From NCBI GenBank assembly GCA_000753455.2, contig LM994670.1:2460593-2503076 (forward strand): a stretch of DNA of 42,484 bases, in the 5' to 3' direction. This document shows, piece by piece, positions 1-8,161 of the stretch (position 1 is the stretch's first letter; each line of letters opens with the position of its first letter). A program made the position numbers and the translations under genes. The notes below the pieces were generated by a model, which saw only the letters and a list, made by a program, of their open reading frames with translations, was not told where the DNA came from and did not search any database. Source of the DNA: Clostridium jeddahitimonense. Lineage in GTDB: Bacteria > Bacillota > Clostridia > Clostridiales > Clostridiaceae.

Positions 1-50
1 TCAAATTACATAATAAGTAAACGATTTGTACTCTGTTTTTTATCGCTAAA

Positions 51-1721
51 CTACGATATTTTATCTGTTATTTCAACACTTCCACCATTATATCCAAATA
101 AATAATAAGTATTTTTGTTAATTATTGTGTTATTATTTATAAATTCTTTTATATCTATGCAGAAGCTTTCAATATAGTTTTCTTTAAATGAATAATATTC
201 TCTTAGCTTATTTTTTATTTCTATTTCCTCCTCCTTAGTCATCCTACTTTCTAAAAATTCAGGCATACCTCTTCTTTTATTAAAAGTTAGATAATCATAT
301 TTAATTATATCTCTTAAAATAGAATTATCACTTTTTAACACTTTTTCATTAAACTCTAGGAACACTTTATAGTATTCGCTATTACCTATATTTCTATTAA
401 AATAATCTTTCATTTCAAAAAATTCTCCTAGACTTAAGAAAAAATCAAAAGGTGTTTCAAACTTATCTATAAAGAATTTAATTACATTATTAAATTTTTG
501 TGAATTATAATATTTATCAACCATATGTTCTACTTTTTTAAGCACCAATAATTCATCATATGAAATATCTTTTGTAGAAAGAATCTCATAAGGTGGATAT
601 GGTGAATATTTCATATCATAAAGTTCAGCTTCTTCCCTCATAGAAGAACCTCTCAGTAGCTTTAAGAAACCTAACTGAATCTCTTCTGGCCCTATACTAT
701 ATACGTCATTAAATGATTTTTTAAAAGATTTATAATCTTCTCCAGGAAGACCTGCTATTAAATCTAAATGTTGTTTTATATTTTTTATAGCTAGTAGCTC
801 TAGTACTTTTTCTTTTATATCACTAAAGTTTACAAATCTATTGATTTGTCTCAATACATCATCGTTAGTAGTTTGAACTCCAACCTCAAATTGGAACCTA
901 TCTTTTGGAGCTTTTCTTAAAATCTCTAACTCCTGTGGCTTTAATATATCCGCAGAAATTTCAAAATGGAATTGAGTTTTTGTATCACTATTAATTAAAA
1001 ACTCCCATATAGCTGTGGAAAATTTAAAATTACAATTAAAAGTTCTATCAACAAATTTTACTAATCTTACTTTTTTGTCTATAAAAAATTGCAACTCTTT
1101 TTTTACTCTTTCTATATCCAAGAATCTAACTCCATGAGTAGTAGATGATAAACAATATTTACAATTAAATGGGCATCCTCTAGATGCTTCATAGTAAACT
1201 ATCTTATTGTCTAAGTTTTCATCTTCTTTATAGGGGAATACTATTTCATCCATATTCATAAGCGGCCTATTTCCGTTAAATATTACATCATTACATTTTT
1301 TAAAATATAATCCTCTAATAGATTCTAATTTCTTCTCTCCTAACTTGTACTCTACAAACTCTCTATATGTTTTTTCCCCTTCTCCTTGGATTATATAATC
1401 TCCATTTAGCTCCTTTAATATATTAAAACTATCATAAGATACTTCTGGTCCTCCATAAAGAATTTCTATATTCTTATCTACCATTTTTATTAAGTTAGAT
1501 AGTCTAGTAATCATCTCTATATTCCATATATAAGTTGAAAATGCTACTACATTAGGCTTTTCTTTAATTATCTCTTCTAATATCTTCTCTTCTCTATCAT
1601 TTATAGAAAACTCCCTTATAGAACACTCATAAGATAAATCATCCGTAAATGCTTTTAGGTATCTAACAGCTAAATTGCTATGAATAAACTTTGAGTTTAT
1701 AGCTGTAAGTAAAATCTTCAT
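51..1721 (-). CDS. B12-binding-type radical SAM protein (DUF4080-like C-terminus)
   Basis: The protein has 556 residues. The N-terminal ~150 residues look like the Rossmann-type B12-binding module found ahead of many radical SAM enzymes. A CxxxCxxC [4Fe-4S]/SAM motif (CPFNCKYC) lies at about residues 183-190, followed by a TIM-barrel-like region and a long C-terminal extension. The usual DxHxxG cobalamin-ligating motif is not evident, so cobalamin binding may be base-off or lost. I start the gene at the ATG at 1721, which has AAAGGAAG just upstream; a GTG eight codons earlier has no such site. It begins 28 bases after the stop of the methyltransferase-fold gene at 1749, so the two are probably co-transcribed. 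The family is common in clostridia but its substrate is unknown. Radical SAM assignment is secure; substrate is not. Confidence 0.85.
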   Translation of the reverse strand: MKILLTAINSKFIHSNLAVRYLKAFTDDLSYECSIREFSINDREEKILEEIIKEKPNVVAFSTYIWNIEMITRLSNLIKMVDKNIEILYGGPEVSYDSFNILKELNGDYIIQGEGEKTYREFVEYKLGEKKLESIRGLYFKKCNDVIFNGNRPLMNMDEIVFPYKEDENLDNKIVYYEASRGCPFNCKYCLSSTTHGVRFLDIERVKKELQFFIDKKVRLVKFVDRTFNCNFKFSTAIWEFLINSDTKTQFHFEISADILKPQELEILRKAPKDRFQFEVGVQTTNDDVLRQINRFVNFSDIKEKVLELLAIKNIKQHLDLIAGLPGEDYKSFKKSFNDVYSIGPEEIQLGFLKLLRGSSMREEAELYDMKYSPYPPYEILSTKDISYDELLVLKKVEHMVDKYYNSQKFNNVIKFFIDKFETPFDFFLSLGEFFEMKDYFNRNIGNSEYYKVFLEFNEKVLKSDNSILRDIIKYDYLTFNKRRGMPEFLESRMTKEEEIEIKNKLREYYSFKENYIESFCIDIKEFINNNTIINKNTYYLFGYNGGSVEITDKIS

Positions 1722-1748
1722 ATTTCTTCTTCCTTTCTTTCTCACTGG

Positions 1749-2243
1749 TTATAGTTTTTCACCTTTTACAAAGTAAATATCTTCCCATATTTTTTCTTCT
1801 GTAATCTTGTAATTAGACTCTAATAACTTTTTTGTGTCTTCTAAGTTAGACTTTGACATTATATTTAGGTTTTTAAAATCAAACTCTTTAACATTTTTAG
1901 ATGGTAACACAGCTCTTATTTTATTATTAAAGACCTTTCCTATATCTTTATTAATATCCCATATATAAACACTTCCACCTTTTTTAACGAATCTAGTTAC
2001 ATCGTCAATAAGTTTAGCTTTCCCACCTTCTCTCCATATATTGCTTAGATAAAAGAATATTGTACATGTATCATACCCTTCCGATAATAATATTTCTTTA
2101 TTATCATCTTCTATATAATCTATAGCTAATTCATCAAAAGCTTCTTTAGACAGATTATATATTACTCCATAACTTTCACCAACATCTAAAATATCTCCTT
2201 CTAAAATCACATTAGATAAATTTAATATTATTGTTTTACCCAT
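1749..2243 (-). CDS. class I methyltransferase-fold protein, function unknown
   Basis: The protein has 164 residues. The pattern suggests a small Rossmann-type methyltransferase: a degenerate motif I (DILDVGESYG, about residues 17-26), an acidic residue after the next strand, a post-II-like stretch (YDTCTIFFYLSNI) and a 'KKGGSVYIWDI' strand that corresponds to the usual PGG loop. Motif I lacks the normal GxGxG, so SAM binding is uncertain. The start ATG is preceded by AAAGGGGAT. The gene lies directly upstream of the radical SAM gene on the same strand, so the two probably act together, perhaps on one substrate. No specific activity can be named from the sequence. Confidence 0.6.
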   Translation of the reverse strand: MGKTIILNLSNVILEGDILDVGESYGVIYNLSKEAFDELAIDYIEDDNKEILLSEGYDTCTIFFYLSNIWREGGKAKLIDDVTRFVKKGGSVYIWDINKDIGKVFNNKIRAVLPSKNVKEFDFKNLNIMSKSNLEDTKKLLESNYKITEEKIWEDIYFVKGEKL

Positions 2244-2324
2244 AATTTCTCATCCCCTTTAAAATAATTTTACTATAAGTGAAAATCTAAAGCTAGGATT
2301 TACTTTATTCTGTATTTTATAGAT

Positions 2325-2353
2325 AAAAAGAACCAGCATTATTTGCCAGTTCT
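2325..2353 (-). terminator. intrinsic terminator of the propeller gene, stop codon in its loop
   Basis: Read on the minus strand, a 10-bp stem with two G-U pairs (AGAACTGGCA / TGCTGGTTCT) closes a five-base loop and is followed by TTTTTATC. The TAA stop of the gene ending at 2339 lies in the loop. Confidence 0.75.
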
Positions 2354-3631
2354 TCTTATCTTCTTATTGTATTTTATTACTTCAGTTATTATTAATGTTA
2401 CAACGAATATTACTACAAATCCCCATATTATTAACGGCAAATTAAATATAGTAGTATTAACTTTACTTTCTAACTTATATAAAAATCCAACTTTACTATC
2501 TAAAACATATATACCATCCTTATAGCATTTAATAACCTCGATTTTGCTATTATCCCCTAAATCAACAATTTTATTAGCTACATTATTTTTTCCTAAAGAG
2601 TATAGATAATTCTCCTTATTATCAGCAAAAACTATTACATCTTCTCCTAAAACATCTCCATTTCTATCTACAGCTAATCCTTTTAAAGAAGATAAATTAT
2701 AATGTTGATAAGTTGGTCCATAAGGTGTTTTAGTAGGAGGATTGCTTATAACTGCCTCTAATTTATTTTCGTTATCTGAAAATCTTGGTGAATTAATTGG
2801 ATCCCCTCCACTATAATCTGGCCATCCATACCAAGCATTTTCCTTTATTTCATATATATAGTCTTTATCATCTTTAACAGCCCTACTTCCTTCATCTTCC
2901 ATACCACCAACAATAGCAACTATGTTCCCATTATTATTAAAATCTATTCCTTCAACATTTCTAATCCCAGTGGCAAAGGTGCTTACCTTTCCAGAAGATA
3001 AGTCATAAGATATAATACTTCCATTGCTAATTATACCCTCTTTTATTTTTTCACCACTTTTGTTTTGTATTCCATATCCAACAAAAGCTCCTGTGTTATT
3101 TGCTCCATAGTTCTTACCTGTAAGAATCCATTCAAATGATGGTACATCACATTCTGTGCTATCTTTATCTAATATTCCAGAGTTTGTGTTTGTTCCTATA
3201 GTTATATAAAGTTTCTCATCTTTTACTAATAATTTAGTATACTTATTTTCTCCTAAATTAGGTAAATCTTTTATAAGCTCTACTATTTCATCATTTTCAT
3301 AATTATACTTAACTATATCTCTACCTGTTGCAAGTATTATTTCATTTTTATAGATTACCATATCGTAGATATTAAAATCTTTTCTTTTTATTAAAGTTTC
3401 TTCTTTGTTATCTTCCTTTATAATTTTAAGAGAATCACTAAATGCTATGTATAAATTGCCAGCCTCATCAAACTCAAAACTTTTTGCATCTTTTATTCCT
3501 TTATGATTTATGCTCCATTCAATATTTTTATTTATTATGTCTATAGTATATTTATTATTTATTTCGTAGACTCCAAAGGATATTGATACAACTAGTATAG
3601 AAAATGCTAAAAACTTCAAAAATCTTTTCAT
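2339..3631 (-). CDS. membrane-anchored beta-propeller protein, sugar-dehydrogenase-like but probably not catalytic
   Basis: The protein has 430 residues. There is a hydrophobic N-terminal segment (about 7-23), a propeller region, and a C-terminal transmembrane segment (about 398-418) followed by a basic tail (KYNKKIRR). It resembles the soluble glucose/sorbosone dehydrogenase family: LYITIGT, GIRNVEGIDF and YGWPDYSGG match the family's 'LYYTIGD', 'RNPQG' and 'YGWP..SGG' blocks. The stretch before LYITIG, which carries the catalytic His in PQQ glucose dehydrogenases, contains no His here. No quinoprotein partner or PQQ gene is nearby. I infer an extracytoplasmic sensor, binding or structural role. 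The gene stands alone, with a terminator on each side. Confidence 0.7.
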   Translation of the reverse strand: MKRFLKFLAFSILVVSISFGVYEINNKYTIDIINKNIEWSINHKGIKDAKSFEFDEAGNLYIAFSDSLKIIKEDNKEETLIKRKDFNIYDMVIYKNEIILATGRDIVKYNYENDEIVELIKDLPNLGENKYTKLLVKDEKLYITIGTNTNSGILDKDSTECDVPSFEWILTGKNYGANNTGAFVGYGIQNKSGEKIKEGIISNGSIISYDLSSGKVSTFATGIRNVEGIDFNNNGNIVAIVGGMEDEGSRAVKDDKDYIYEIKENAWYGWPDYSGGDPINSPRFSDNENKLEAVISNPPTKTPYGPTYQHYNLSSLKGLAVDRNGDVLGEDVIVFADNKENYLYSLGKNNVANKIVDLGDNSKIEVIKCYKDGIYVLDSKVGFLYKLESKVNTTIFNLPLIIWGFVVIFVVTLIITEVIKYNKKIRRTGK

Positions 3632-3718
3632 AATAATTCACTCCCTCTCTAATTAATTTATATTTAGTTACCTATATAAATTATTACTTAATTTTCACTA
3701 TAATTTATTTGACTTAAC

Positions 3719-3756
3719 AAAAAAGAAACTGCCTATTAATAAACAGTTTCTTTTTT
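3719..3756. terminator. bidirectional hairpin ending the hydrogenase operon
   Basis: A perfect 13-bp inverted repeat (AAAAAAGAAACTG / CAGTTTCTTTTTT) with a 12-base loop lies 11 bases beyond the hydA stop. On the minus strand the A-rich left arm provides the U-tract. Confidence 0.8.
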
Positions 3757-3766
3757 TGTTTTTCTT

Positions 3767-5506
3767 TTATTTACTTTTATCTTTATAATGAGTATGCAAA
3801 AGCTCATGAGCTTTTTTACTATTTGGTTTACCTAAATACTCATCATAAAGCCTTAATATTTCAGGATTTTCGTGCGATTTTCTTAGCTTCTTATCTTTAT
3901 CCTCATTGTATAAAACTTCCATTCTCTTTTCTAAGATATCTATATCTGCTCTAATAAACGGTTGCCCACCTCCGTCTATACATCCACCAGGACATGCCAT
4001 AATTTCTATGAAGTCATACTTATTATGTCCCTCATCAATGTCATCCATTATTTTTTTAGCATTGCCTAAAGAATTAACTACAGCTATACTAACATTTTTA
4101 TCTCCAACCTTTATCTTAGCTTCCTTAATTCCATCTAAACCTCTAATATTTTCAAATTCTATTCTATATAACTCATCTCCAGTTATCCATTCATATGCAG
4201 TTCTTAGGGCAGCTTCCATTACCCCTCCTGAAGTACCAAAAATAACTCCAGCCCCTGTAGACTCTCCTAAAGGATTATCAAAATCCTCTTCCTTCATATT
4301 TCTAAGATCCATTCCAGCTTCTTTTATCATCTTAGCTAATTCTCTAGTAGTGATAACTATATCAATATCTTGTATCCCATCTCTTCCCATCTCTTCTCTA
4401 GAGGCTTCATATTTTTTAGCAGTGCAAGGCATAACTGATACTACAACTATTTTTTCTACTGGAACCCCTAACTTTTCTGCTAAATACGTTTTAGCTATAG
4501 CTCCAAACATTTGCTGAGGTGATTTACATGTTGATGGTAAATTTAAATGTTCTGGATAATTTTTTTCTATAAATTTTATCCATCCCGGACAACAACTAGT
4601 AATCATAGGCAAATTTTCACCTTTAGTTACTCTTTCAATAAATTCTTTTGCTTCTTCCATTATAGTTAAATCCGCTGCAAAGTCTGTATCAAAAACCTTT
4701 TTAAATCCTAATGCCTTTAATGCTCCGACCATAAGCTTTGTTACAGATGTTCCTGGCTTTATTCCAAATTCTTCACCTAAAGCCGCTCTTACTGCTGGCG
4801 CCGTACTAACAACAACATATTTATCTGCATCGCTTAATGCTTCCCATACCCTATCATAGTCATAAACTTCTCTTAAAGCTCCTGTTGGACACACTGAGAC
4901 ACATTGCCCACAATAGGTACATTCAGTTTCACTTAATGGTTTGGAAAAGAATGTAGATATAGTTGTATCAAATCCCCTATCTATAGGTGTTAATGCATGA
5001 ACTTTTTGTATATCATTACATACCGTTACACATCTTCTACATAATATACATTTCTCCATATCTTTTACTATTGCAGGTGAAGAATAATCTCTTCCATAAG
5101 TATTTCTTTCACCTTCATATTTTATTTCATATACTCCTAAATCTGCAGTCATCTTTTGAAGTTCACATTTTAGATTTTTTTCACACTTTAAACAGTCCAT
5201 TGGATGATTTGAAAGTAATAACCCTACGATATTTCTTCTTGCTTGAATTGCCCTTGGTGTATTTGTCTTTATTACCATTCCATCAAAAACTGGAGTTGAA
5301 CATGCAGGAGCTAAATTTTTTCTACCTTCAACTTCTACAACGCAAACTCTACAAGTACCCTTACAATTCTCACTTTTACCATCTTGCATATACATATGAC
5401 AAAGTGTTGGTATTTCTATATTCATTTGCTCTGCAACCTTTAATATCATAGAGCCGTCTTCTACTAAAATATTCTTCCCATTAATATTAACTGATACCAT
5501 ATTCAT
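3767..5506 (-). CDS. hydA: [FeFe]-hydrogenase catalytic subunit HydA (NADH-linked, probably electron-bifurcating)
   Basis: The protein has 579 residues and should reduce protons to H2 or oxidise H2 in the cytoplasm. In order it has: a plant-type [2Fe-2S] domain (C36, C52, C55, C69, with an extra C48); a His-Cys [4Fe-4S] motif (H101, C105, C108, C114); two [4Fe-4S] motifs (C153-C163 and C196-C206); and the H-cluster domain with TSCCPGW (303-309), MPC (C361) and the third motif with C505 and C509. A C-terminal small-subunit-like tail follows. It is the last gene of hydC-hydB-hydA, the arrangement of trimeric HydABC/HndACD enzymes that couple NADH and reduced ferredoxin to H2. hndD is an alternative name. 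Whether it truly bifurcates cannot be read from sequence alone. Confidence 0.95.
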   Translation of the reverse strand: MNMVSVNINGKNILVEDGSMILKVAEQMNIEIPTLCHMYMQDGKSENCKGTCRVCVVEVEGRKNLAPACSTPVFDGMVIKTNTPRAIQARRNIVGLLLSNHPMDCLKCEKNLKCELQKMTADLGVYEIKYEGERNTYGRDYSSPAIVKDMEKCILCRRCVTVCNDIQKVHALTPIDRGFDTTISTFFSKPLSETECTYCGQCVSVCPTGALREVYDYDRVWEALSDADKYVVVSTAPAVRAALGEEFGIKPGTSVTKLMVGALKALGFKKVFDTDFAADLTIMEEAKEFIERVTKGENLPMITSCCPGWIKFIEKNYPEHLNLPSTCKSPQQMFGAIAKTYLAEKLGVPVEKIVVVSVMPCTAKKYEASREEMGRDGIQDIDIVITTRELAKMIKEAGMDLRNMKEEDFDNPLGESTGAGVIFGTSGGVMEAALRTAYEWITGDELYRIEFENIRGLDGIKEAKIKVGDKNVSIAVVNSLGNAKKIMDDIDEGHNKYDFIEIMACPGGCIDGGGQPFIRADIDILEKRMEVLYNEDKDKKLRKSHENPEILRLYDEYLGKPNSKKAHELLHTHYKDKSK

Positions 5507-5517
5507 ACTAACACCTC

Positions 5518-7398
5518 CTATTCTCTAACTATTGCCTTAAATGGACATATAGCTTCACAAGCACCACATTTAATACATTTACTTTGATCTATAACATGTT
5601 TTTCTCTTGGTTTACCTTTTATACAACCAGATGGACATCCCTTTGCACACTTAGTACATCCAAAACACTTATCTGTAATTCTATATTTTAATAGCTTCTT
5701 ACAAATTCCTGAATAACACTTATGCTCTTTAACATGAGCTTCGTACTCATCCATGAAATACTTCATAGTTGATATTATAGGATTTGCAGCTGTTTGCCCT
5801 AGTCCACAAAGTGCTGTATCTTTTATTGATTCAGATAAAACTTGAAGTTTTTTTAGATCTACTAATGTAGCCTTTCCTTCAGTTATTTTCTGTAACATTT
5901 CAAGTAACCTTTTACAACCTACTCTACAAGGTGTACATTTTCCACAGCTTTCATCAACTATAAATTCCATATAGAACTTAGCTATATCAACCATACAGTT
6001 ATCTTCATCCATAACAATCATTCCACCAGAACCCATCATAGACCCAATCTTTAATAAAGAATCATAATCTATTGGCACGTCTAGTAATTCAACAGGAATA
6101 CAACCTCCTGATGGTCCACCAGTTTGAACAGCTTTTAACTTCTTACCATCTTTTACGCCTTCACCTATTTCATATATTATTTCTCTTAATGTAATTCCCA
6201 TAGGAACTTCAACAAGCCCAACATTATTAATCTTTCCAGCCAAAGCGAAAACCTTAGTTCCCTTTGATTTTTCTGTTCCTATAGAACTATACCAGTCTGC
6301 ACCTTTATTTAATATTGCAGGAATATTGGCAAAAGTTTCTACGTTATTAACTGAAGTTGGCTTACTCCATAATCCTGAAACTGCTGGAAATGGTGGTTTA
6401 TTAGTTGGTTCACCCCTTGAACCTTCAATTGACTTTATAAGAGCTGTTTCTTCACCGCACACAAATGCTCCAGCTCCATATTTAATTTCAATATCAAAAT
6501 TAAATCCCGAATTCAAAATATTTTCTCCTAAAAGTCCAGCTTCTTTTGCTTGCTTTATTGCAACTAACAATCTACTTACTGCTAAAGGATATTCTGCTCT
6601 AATATAAATATATCCATTTGAAGCACCTATTGAATATCCTGCTATTGCCATAGCCTCTAAAACAGAGTGTGGATCCCCTTCTAGTATTGATCTGTCCATG
6701 AATGCTCCTGGGTCACCCTCATCTGCATTGCAAATAATATACTTAACATCACTTTTACTCTCACGAGCAAATTTCCATTTAACTCCTGTTGTGAATCCTC
6801 CACCCCCTCTTCCTCTAAGTCCTGATTTAGTTATTTCGTTAATTACCTCAATAGGCTCATAGTTTTTAAGTACATTTCCTAAAGCTTTATATCCGTCTGC
6901 TGCAATATACTCTTTTATATTTTCCGGATCTATTACACCACAATTTCTTAATGCTATTCTCATTTGCTTTTTATAAAAAGGGATATTATGCTGAGATTTT
7001 ATTTTTGAATTATCGCTTGGGTCTGTAAATAGCAATCTTTCTACAACGTTTCCATAGACAATATGATTTTTAATAATATCTTCTGCATCTTCTGGAGTAA
7101 CTTGAATATAAAAAGTATCATCTGGTTCTATCTTTACTATAGGCCCTTTTGCACAAAATCCAAAACACCCTGCCATAATTACTTTCACTTTATCTTGTAA
7201 GCCATATTTTTCAATACTTCTATTTAATTCACTTAATATTTTGTCTGCATTCGCAGATTTACACCCTGTTCCTCCACAAATAAGTATATGTTTTTCTCCA
7301 TTTTCGTTCACACAACTTTTATCTACTCTTAAACTTATATACTTTTTATATTTTTCAGCTTTGTCTAATAACTCCTCATAAGATGATATTCTTCTCAT
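5518..7398 (-). CDS. hydB: hydrogenase NADH-binding flavoprotein subunit HydB (NuoF-like)
   Basis: The protein has 626 residues. An N-terminal thioredoxin-like [2Fe-2S] domain carries C41, C46, C78 and C82. A NuoF core follows, with the GLRGRGGGGF nucleotide loop, the NADEGDPGAF FMN loop and an SLBB-like segment (QTGGPSGGC). A [4Fe-4S] site (ESCGKCTPCRVGC) comes next. Two ferredoxin-type clusters close the protein (CFGCTKCAKGCP and CIKCGACEAICP). The C-terminal ferredoxin extension separates HydB from NuoF of complex I. It oxidises or reduces NAD(H) and passes electrons to HydA. Its stop is 11 bases before the hydA start, and it begins 1 base after the hydC stop, so the three are surely one operon. 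Confidence 0.95.
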   Translation of the reverse strand: MRRISSYEELLDKAEKYKKYISLRVDKSCVNENGEKHILICGGTGCKSANADKILSELNRSIEKYGLQDKVKVIMAGCFGFCAKGPIVKIEPDDTFYIQVTPEDAEDIIKNHIVYGNVVERLLFTDPSDNSKIKSQHNIPFYKKQMRIALRNCGVIDPENIKEYIAADGYKALGNVLKNYEPIEVINEITKSGLRGRGGGGFTTGVKWKFARESKSDVKYIICNADEGDPGAFMDRSILEGDPHSVLEAMAIAGYSIGASNGYIYIRAEYPLAVSRLLVAIKQAKEAGLLGENILNSGFNFDIEIKYGAGAFVCGEETALIKSIEGSRGEPTNKPPFPAVSGLWSKPTSVNNVETFANIPAILNKGADWYSSIGTEKSKGTKVFALAGKINNVGLVEVPMGITLREIIYEIGEGVKDGKKLKAVQTGGPSGGCIPVELLDVPIDYDSLLKIGSMMGSGGMIVMDEDNCMVDIAKFYMEFIVDESCGKCTPCRVGCKRLLEMLQKITEGKATLVDLKKLQVLSESIKDTALCGLGQTAANPIISTMKYFMDEYEAHVKEHKCYSGICKKLLKYRITDKCFGCTKCAKGCPSGCIKGKPREKHVIDQSKCIKCGACEAICPFKAIVRE

Positions 7399-7399
7399 A

Positions 7400-7888
7400 T
7401 TACACCTCCAAACGTTTATGCTCGTTTATAACTTCTTCAACATTTTTCTTAGTAAAATGTCCATAAACTCTATTATTCACCATAACTACTGGTGCAAGTC
7501 CACAAGCCCCTACACACCTTAATGTATCTAAGGTAAATAATCCATCCTCTGTAGTTTCACCTACTTCAATACTTAAGTACTTTTTAAACTCATCTATTAT
7601 TTCTCCAGCACCTCTTACAAAGCAAGCTGTCCCAGCACATACGTTTATTACATATTTACCTTTAGGCTCAGTAGTAAAAAATGAATAAAATGTTATTACT
7701 CCATAAACTTTTGATACTGGCACCTCTAACTTTTCTGATACAAATAATTGTACCTCTTCTCCTAAGTATCCAAATAATTCTTGAGCTTTATGAAGTACTG
7801 CTATTAAGTCATTCTCCCTTAAATCATTTTTGTCGATATAATCTCCTAACTCTTTAAATTTCTCTTTGCTTACATTAGAAATACACAT
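7400..7888 (-). CDS. hydC: hydrogenase [2Fe-2S] subunit HydC (NuoE-like)
   Basis: The protein has 162 residues. It is a NuoE-type thioredoxin-like [2Fe-2S] protein: YGVITFYSFF is the family hallmark, and the cluster cysteines lie in CAGTAC and CVGAC. I start at the ATG at 7888 because GGGAGG lies 7-11 bases upstream; the ATG at 7906 lies upstream of that site. It is the first gene of the hydrogenase operon and hands electrons between HydB and the catalytic subunit. hndA is an alternative name. Confidence 0.93.
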   Translation of the reverse strand: MCISNVSKEKFKELGDYIDKNDLRENDLIAVLHKAQELFGYLGEEVQLFVSEKLEVPVSKVYGVITFYSFFTTEPKGKYVINVCAGTACFVRGAGEIIDEFKKYLSIEVGETTEDGLFTLDTLRCVGACGLAPVVMVNNRVYGHFTKKNVEEVINEHKRLEV

Positions 7889-7922
7889 ACTTTTTCCTCC
7901 CTTCATTTTATTAATTTACTAT

Positions 7923-7940
7923 ACGTTAATTTTATCACAA
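7923..7940 (-). promoter_or_regulatory. candidate Rex operator over the hydCBA promoter
   Basis: On the minus strand the site reads TTGTGA-TAAAAT-TAACGT. The clostridial Rex consensus is TTGTTA-N6-TAACAA (or TTGTGA in the left half). The left half matches the variant fully and the right half matches 4 of 6. The site begins inside the putative -10 and covers the likely start point, where a repressor would block transcription. Rex senses NADH/NAD+, which suits an NADH-linked hydrogenase. This rests on a consensus match only. Confidence 0.45.
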
Positions 7941-7968
7941 TATAATATATATTTTCCAGTTATTGTAA
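7939..7968 (-). promoter_or_regulatory. putative sigma-A promoter of hydCBA
   Basis: The -35 is TTACAA (7963-7968), the spacer is 18 bases and the -10 is TATATT (7939-7944), about 50 bases upstream of the hydC start. Confidence 0.5.
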
Positions 7969-8161
7969 TAATATTCGTAATATTATGTTTATTATTAATG
8001 ATTTTTATATTTAAAGAAAACTTTATATATAACATAATTATTAGTTTTCCAGAATATGTATTAAGGAAATACAGTATTCATATTTCTCTACAGAGATAAG
8101 TTCAATCTAATATATCTTAGATTTTGGGTTTCGTTTAATGTAAATCAAAGAGGTGAATTAA

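Noticed and set aside
3906..4517. Long open frame on the plus strand inside hydA
   Set aside because: It is antisense to conserved hydrogenase motifs, has no ribosome site and has a composition expected of the reverse strand.
8053..8085. A possible sigma-E-like promoter (AATATG ... CATATTT) upstream of spoVB
   Set aside because: The spacing (20 bases between the blocks) and match are poor, and AT-rich DNA gives such hits by chance.
7866..8099. Plus-strand frame of 77 codons across the hydC start
   Set aside because: It overlaps the hydC start and promoter, lacks a Shine-Dalgarno and reads as AT-rich noise.
8104..8123. Inverted repeat AATCTAA/TTAGATT before spoVB
   Set aside because: It is short, AT-rich and has no proper U-tract, so I did not call a terminator.
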